A program made the position numbers and the translations under genes. The notes under the pieces are model-generated. The model made no database searches and was not told the DNA's origin. It was given only the letters and a program-made list of their open reading frames with translations. From PALSA-243 sp036268375 (GTDB taxonomy: Bacteria > Acidobacteriota > Terriglobia > Bryobacterales > Bryobacteraceae): DNA of 6,735 bases. Of the stretch, positions 6,180 to 6,735 are shown piece after piece; the first letter of the stretch is position 1, and each line of letters starts with the position of its first letter. The DNA is taken from assembly GCA_036268375.1 (NCBI GenBank), contig DATAUH010000006.1:1-6735 (forward strand). The letters run 5' to 3'.

Positions 6180-6735
6180 TCAATTTTCCGACGGCCTTGT
6201 TGCTTCGTCGATCACAAACGTTTGGAACTCGCCCTTCGAGCGTTCGAGCTTGAGACCGGATTGCGCGAGGAAGGCTTTGAAGGACGTCGATTGGTCGCCG
6301 GAGTATTGCGGCTCCAGATCGGGTTGTGCCCCACGGAAATCGAATACTCCGGTCAGCTCGGTCCGATCGACCACTGGCGCGTGAAGAATGAAGCTGGATG
6401 CATACCTGGCCAATTGCGGCATCGTGGTGTCGAACAGACTCCACTTTCCACCGGCAAAACCAATGCTGCCGAAAGGGACGCTCTCGGAAGCTCCCGCGGG
6501 AATCTTCGCCGCGTGTAACGCAAGCGGCTTAGCGTTCCGTTCGAGCAGGTAGACCTCGCCGGTTTTGCTGTCTTGATGAAACTTGAGATGGAACCGGTCG
6601 ACCAGTAGCGATTGCAACATGCGCCGCAACATCGGATCGTCGATGTTGAACAGCGTGTATCGAATGCTGTGGATTTGGGATCGAAGCGCCTCGGGCGGCT
6701 GCGCGGTTACGGCATATTGTTCGCTCGACATCCAC
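6180..6735 (-). CDS. TIGR03435 family protein, C-terminal part (start lies beyond the window)
   Basis: This belongs to the large paralogous family TIGR03435, abundant in Acidobacteriota and of unknown function. About 185 residues are visible, ending at TGA (6182-6180). Matching family features are RRMLQSLLVDRFHLKFHQDSKTGEVYLL (LLxxRFxLxxH), PQLARYASSFILHAPVVDRTELTGVFDF (VVDRTxLxGxFDF), SFKAFLAQSGLKLERSKGEF, and the terminal FVIDEATRPSEN. An ATG at 6731 should not be taken as the start: the codon before it is TGG. The resulting W-M-SSEQYAVTAQPPE aligns with the family's mid-protein GPxWIDSExYDIxAKA motif, and no stop intervenes before the window edge. Roughly 70 or more N-terminal residues, usually including FxVASVKP, should lie outside. 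It converges on the GMC gene with a 10-bp gap and has no evident functional link to it. Confidence 0.88.
   Translation of the reverse strand, partial: WMSSEQYAVTAQPPEALRSQIHSIRYTLFNIDDPMLRRMLQSLLVDRFHLKFHQDSKTGEVYLLERNAKPLALHAAKIPAGASESVPFGSIGFAGGKWSLFDTTMPQLARYASSFILHAPVVDRTELTGVFDFRGAQPDLEPQYSGDQSTSFKAFLAQSGLKLERSKGEFQTFVIDEATRPSEN

Noticed and set aside
6160..6193. Inverted repeat CGTCGG / CCGACG with a 22-nt loop as a possible bidirectional terminator
   Set aside because: The stem is only 6 bp with a long loop and no adjacent T-run of useful length, and it overlaps the coding ends of both genes.
6529..6735. GTG- or ATG-initiated starts at 6735/6731 for minus-strand frames at the right edge
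   Set aside because: The GTG frame has no family similarity. In the real TIGR03435 frame the ATG corresponds to a mid-protein position, so the start is outside the window.

Overview
The window is a GC-rich (roughly 60 %), densely coded bacterial segment with six genes. It most likely comes from the Acidobacteriota (Terriglobia or relatives such as Solibacter and Koribacter). The main clue is the rightmost gene, a member of the TIGR03435 family, which is strongly expanded in that phylum. This is inferred from protein families, not from a marker gene. I found no RNA gene, insertion sequence, CRISPR array or phage gene, and no convincing terminator.

Left block (1-2662, minus strand): a phospholipid or hydrophobic-molecule ABC transport operon of the Mla/MCE type. 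In transcription order it encodes an MlaE permease, an MlaF ATPase and an MlaD-like MCE substrate-binding protein. The three genes are almost contiguous: 7 bp separate mlaE from mlaF and 3 bp separate mlaF from the MCE gene. Both junctions use the same GAGGCGG-type ribosome binding sequence. The MCE protein, absent from simple ORF calls because it runs off the window edge, is larger than classical MlaD and appears to carry a C-terminal OmpA/MotB-like (peptidoglycan-binding) domain.

Middle (about 2663-2717): a very short divergent intergenic region of some 40-55 bp, flanked or overlapped by an 8-bp inverted repeat (AATCGATA / TATCGATT).

Right block (about 2706-6169, plus strand): a tight three-gene operon. 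It encodes an MFS transporter, a Tat-signal-bearing gluconate 2-dehydrogenase subunit 3 family protein, and a GMC-family FAD oxidoreductase without its own signal peptide. The simplest reading is a periplasmic sugar, sugar-acid or glycoside dehydrogenase. In that reading the small subunit carries the folded flavoprotein through the Tat system, and the MFS protein moves the substrate or product across the inner membrane. No cytochrome c subunit is encoded between or beside them.

Far right (6180-6735, minus strand): the C-terminal part of a TIGR03435 family protein, convergent with the GMC gene and separated from it by 10 bp. Its true start lies outside the window.

Nothing here is clearly a new system. 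The observations most worth checking are the MCE-OmpA fusion and the cytochrome-less Tat-hitchhiking dehydrogenase coupled to an MFS transporter.
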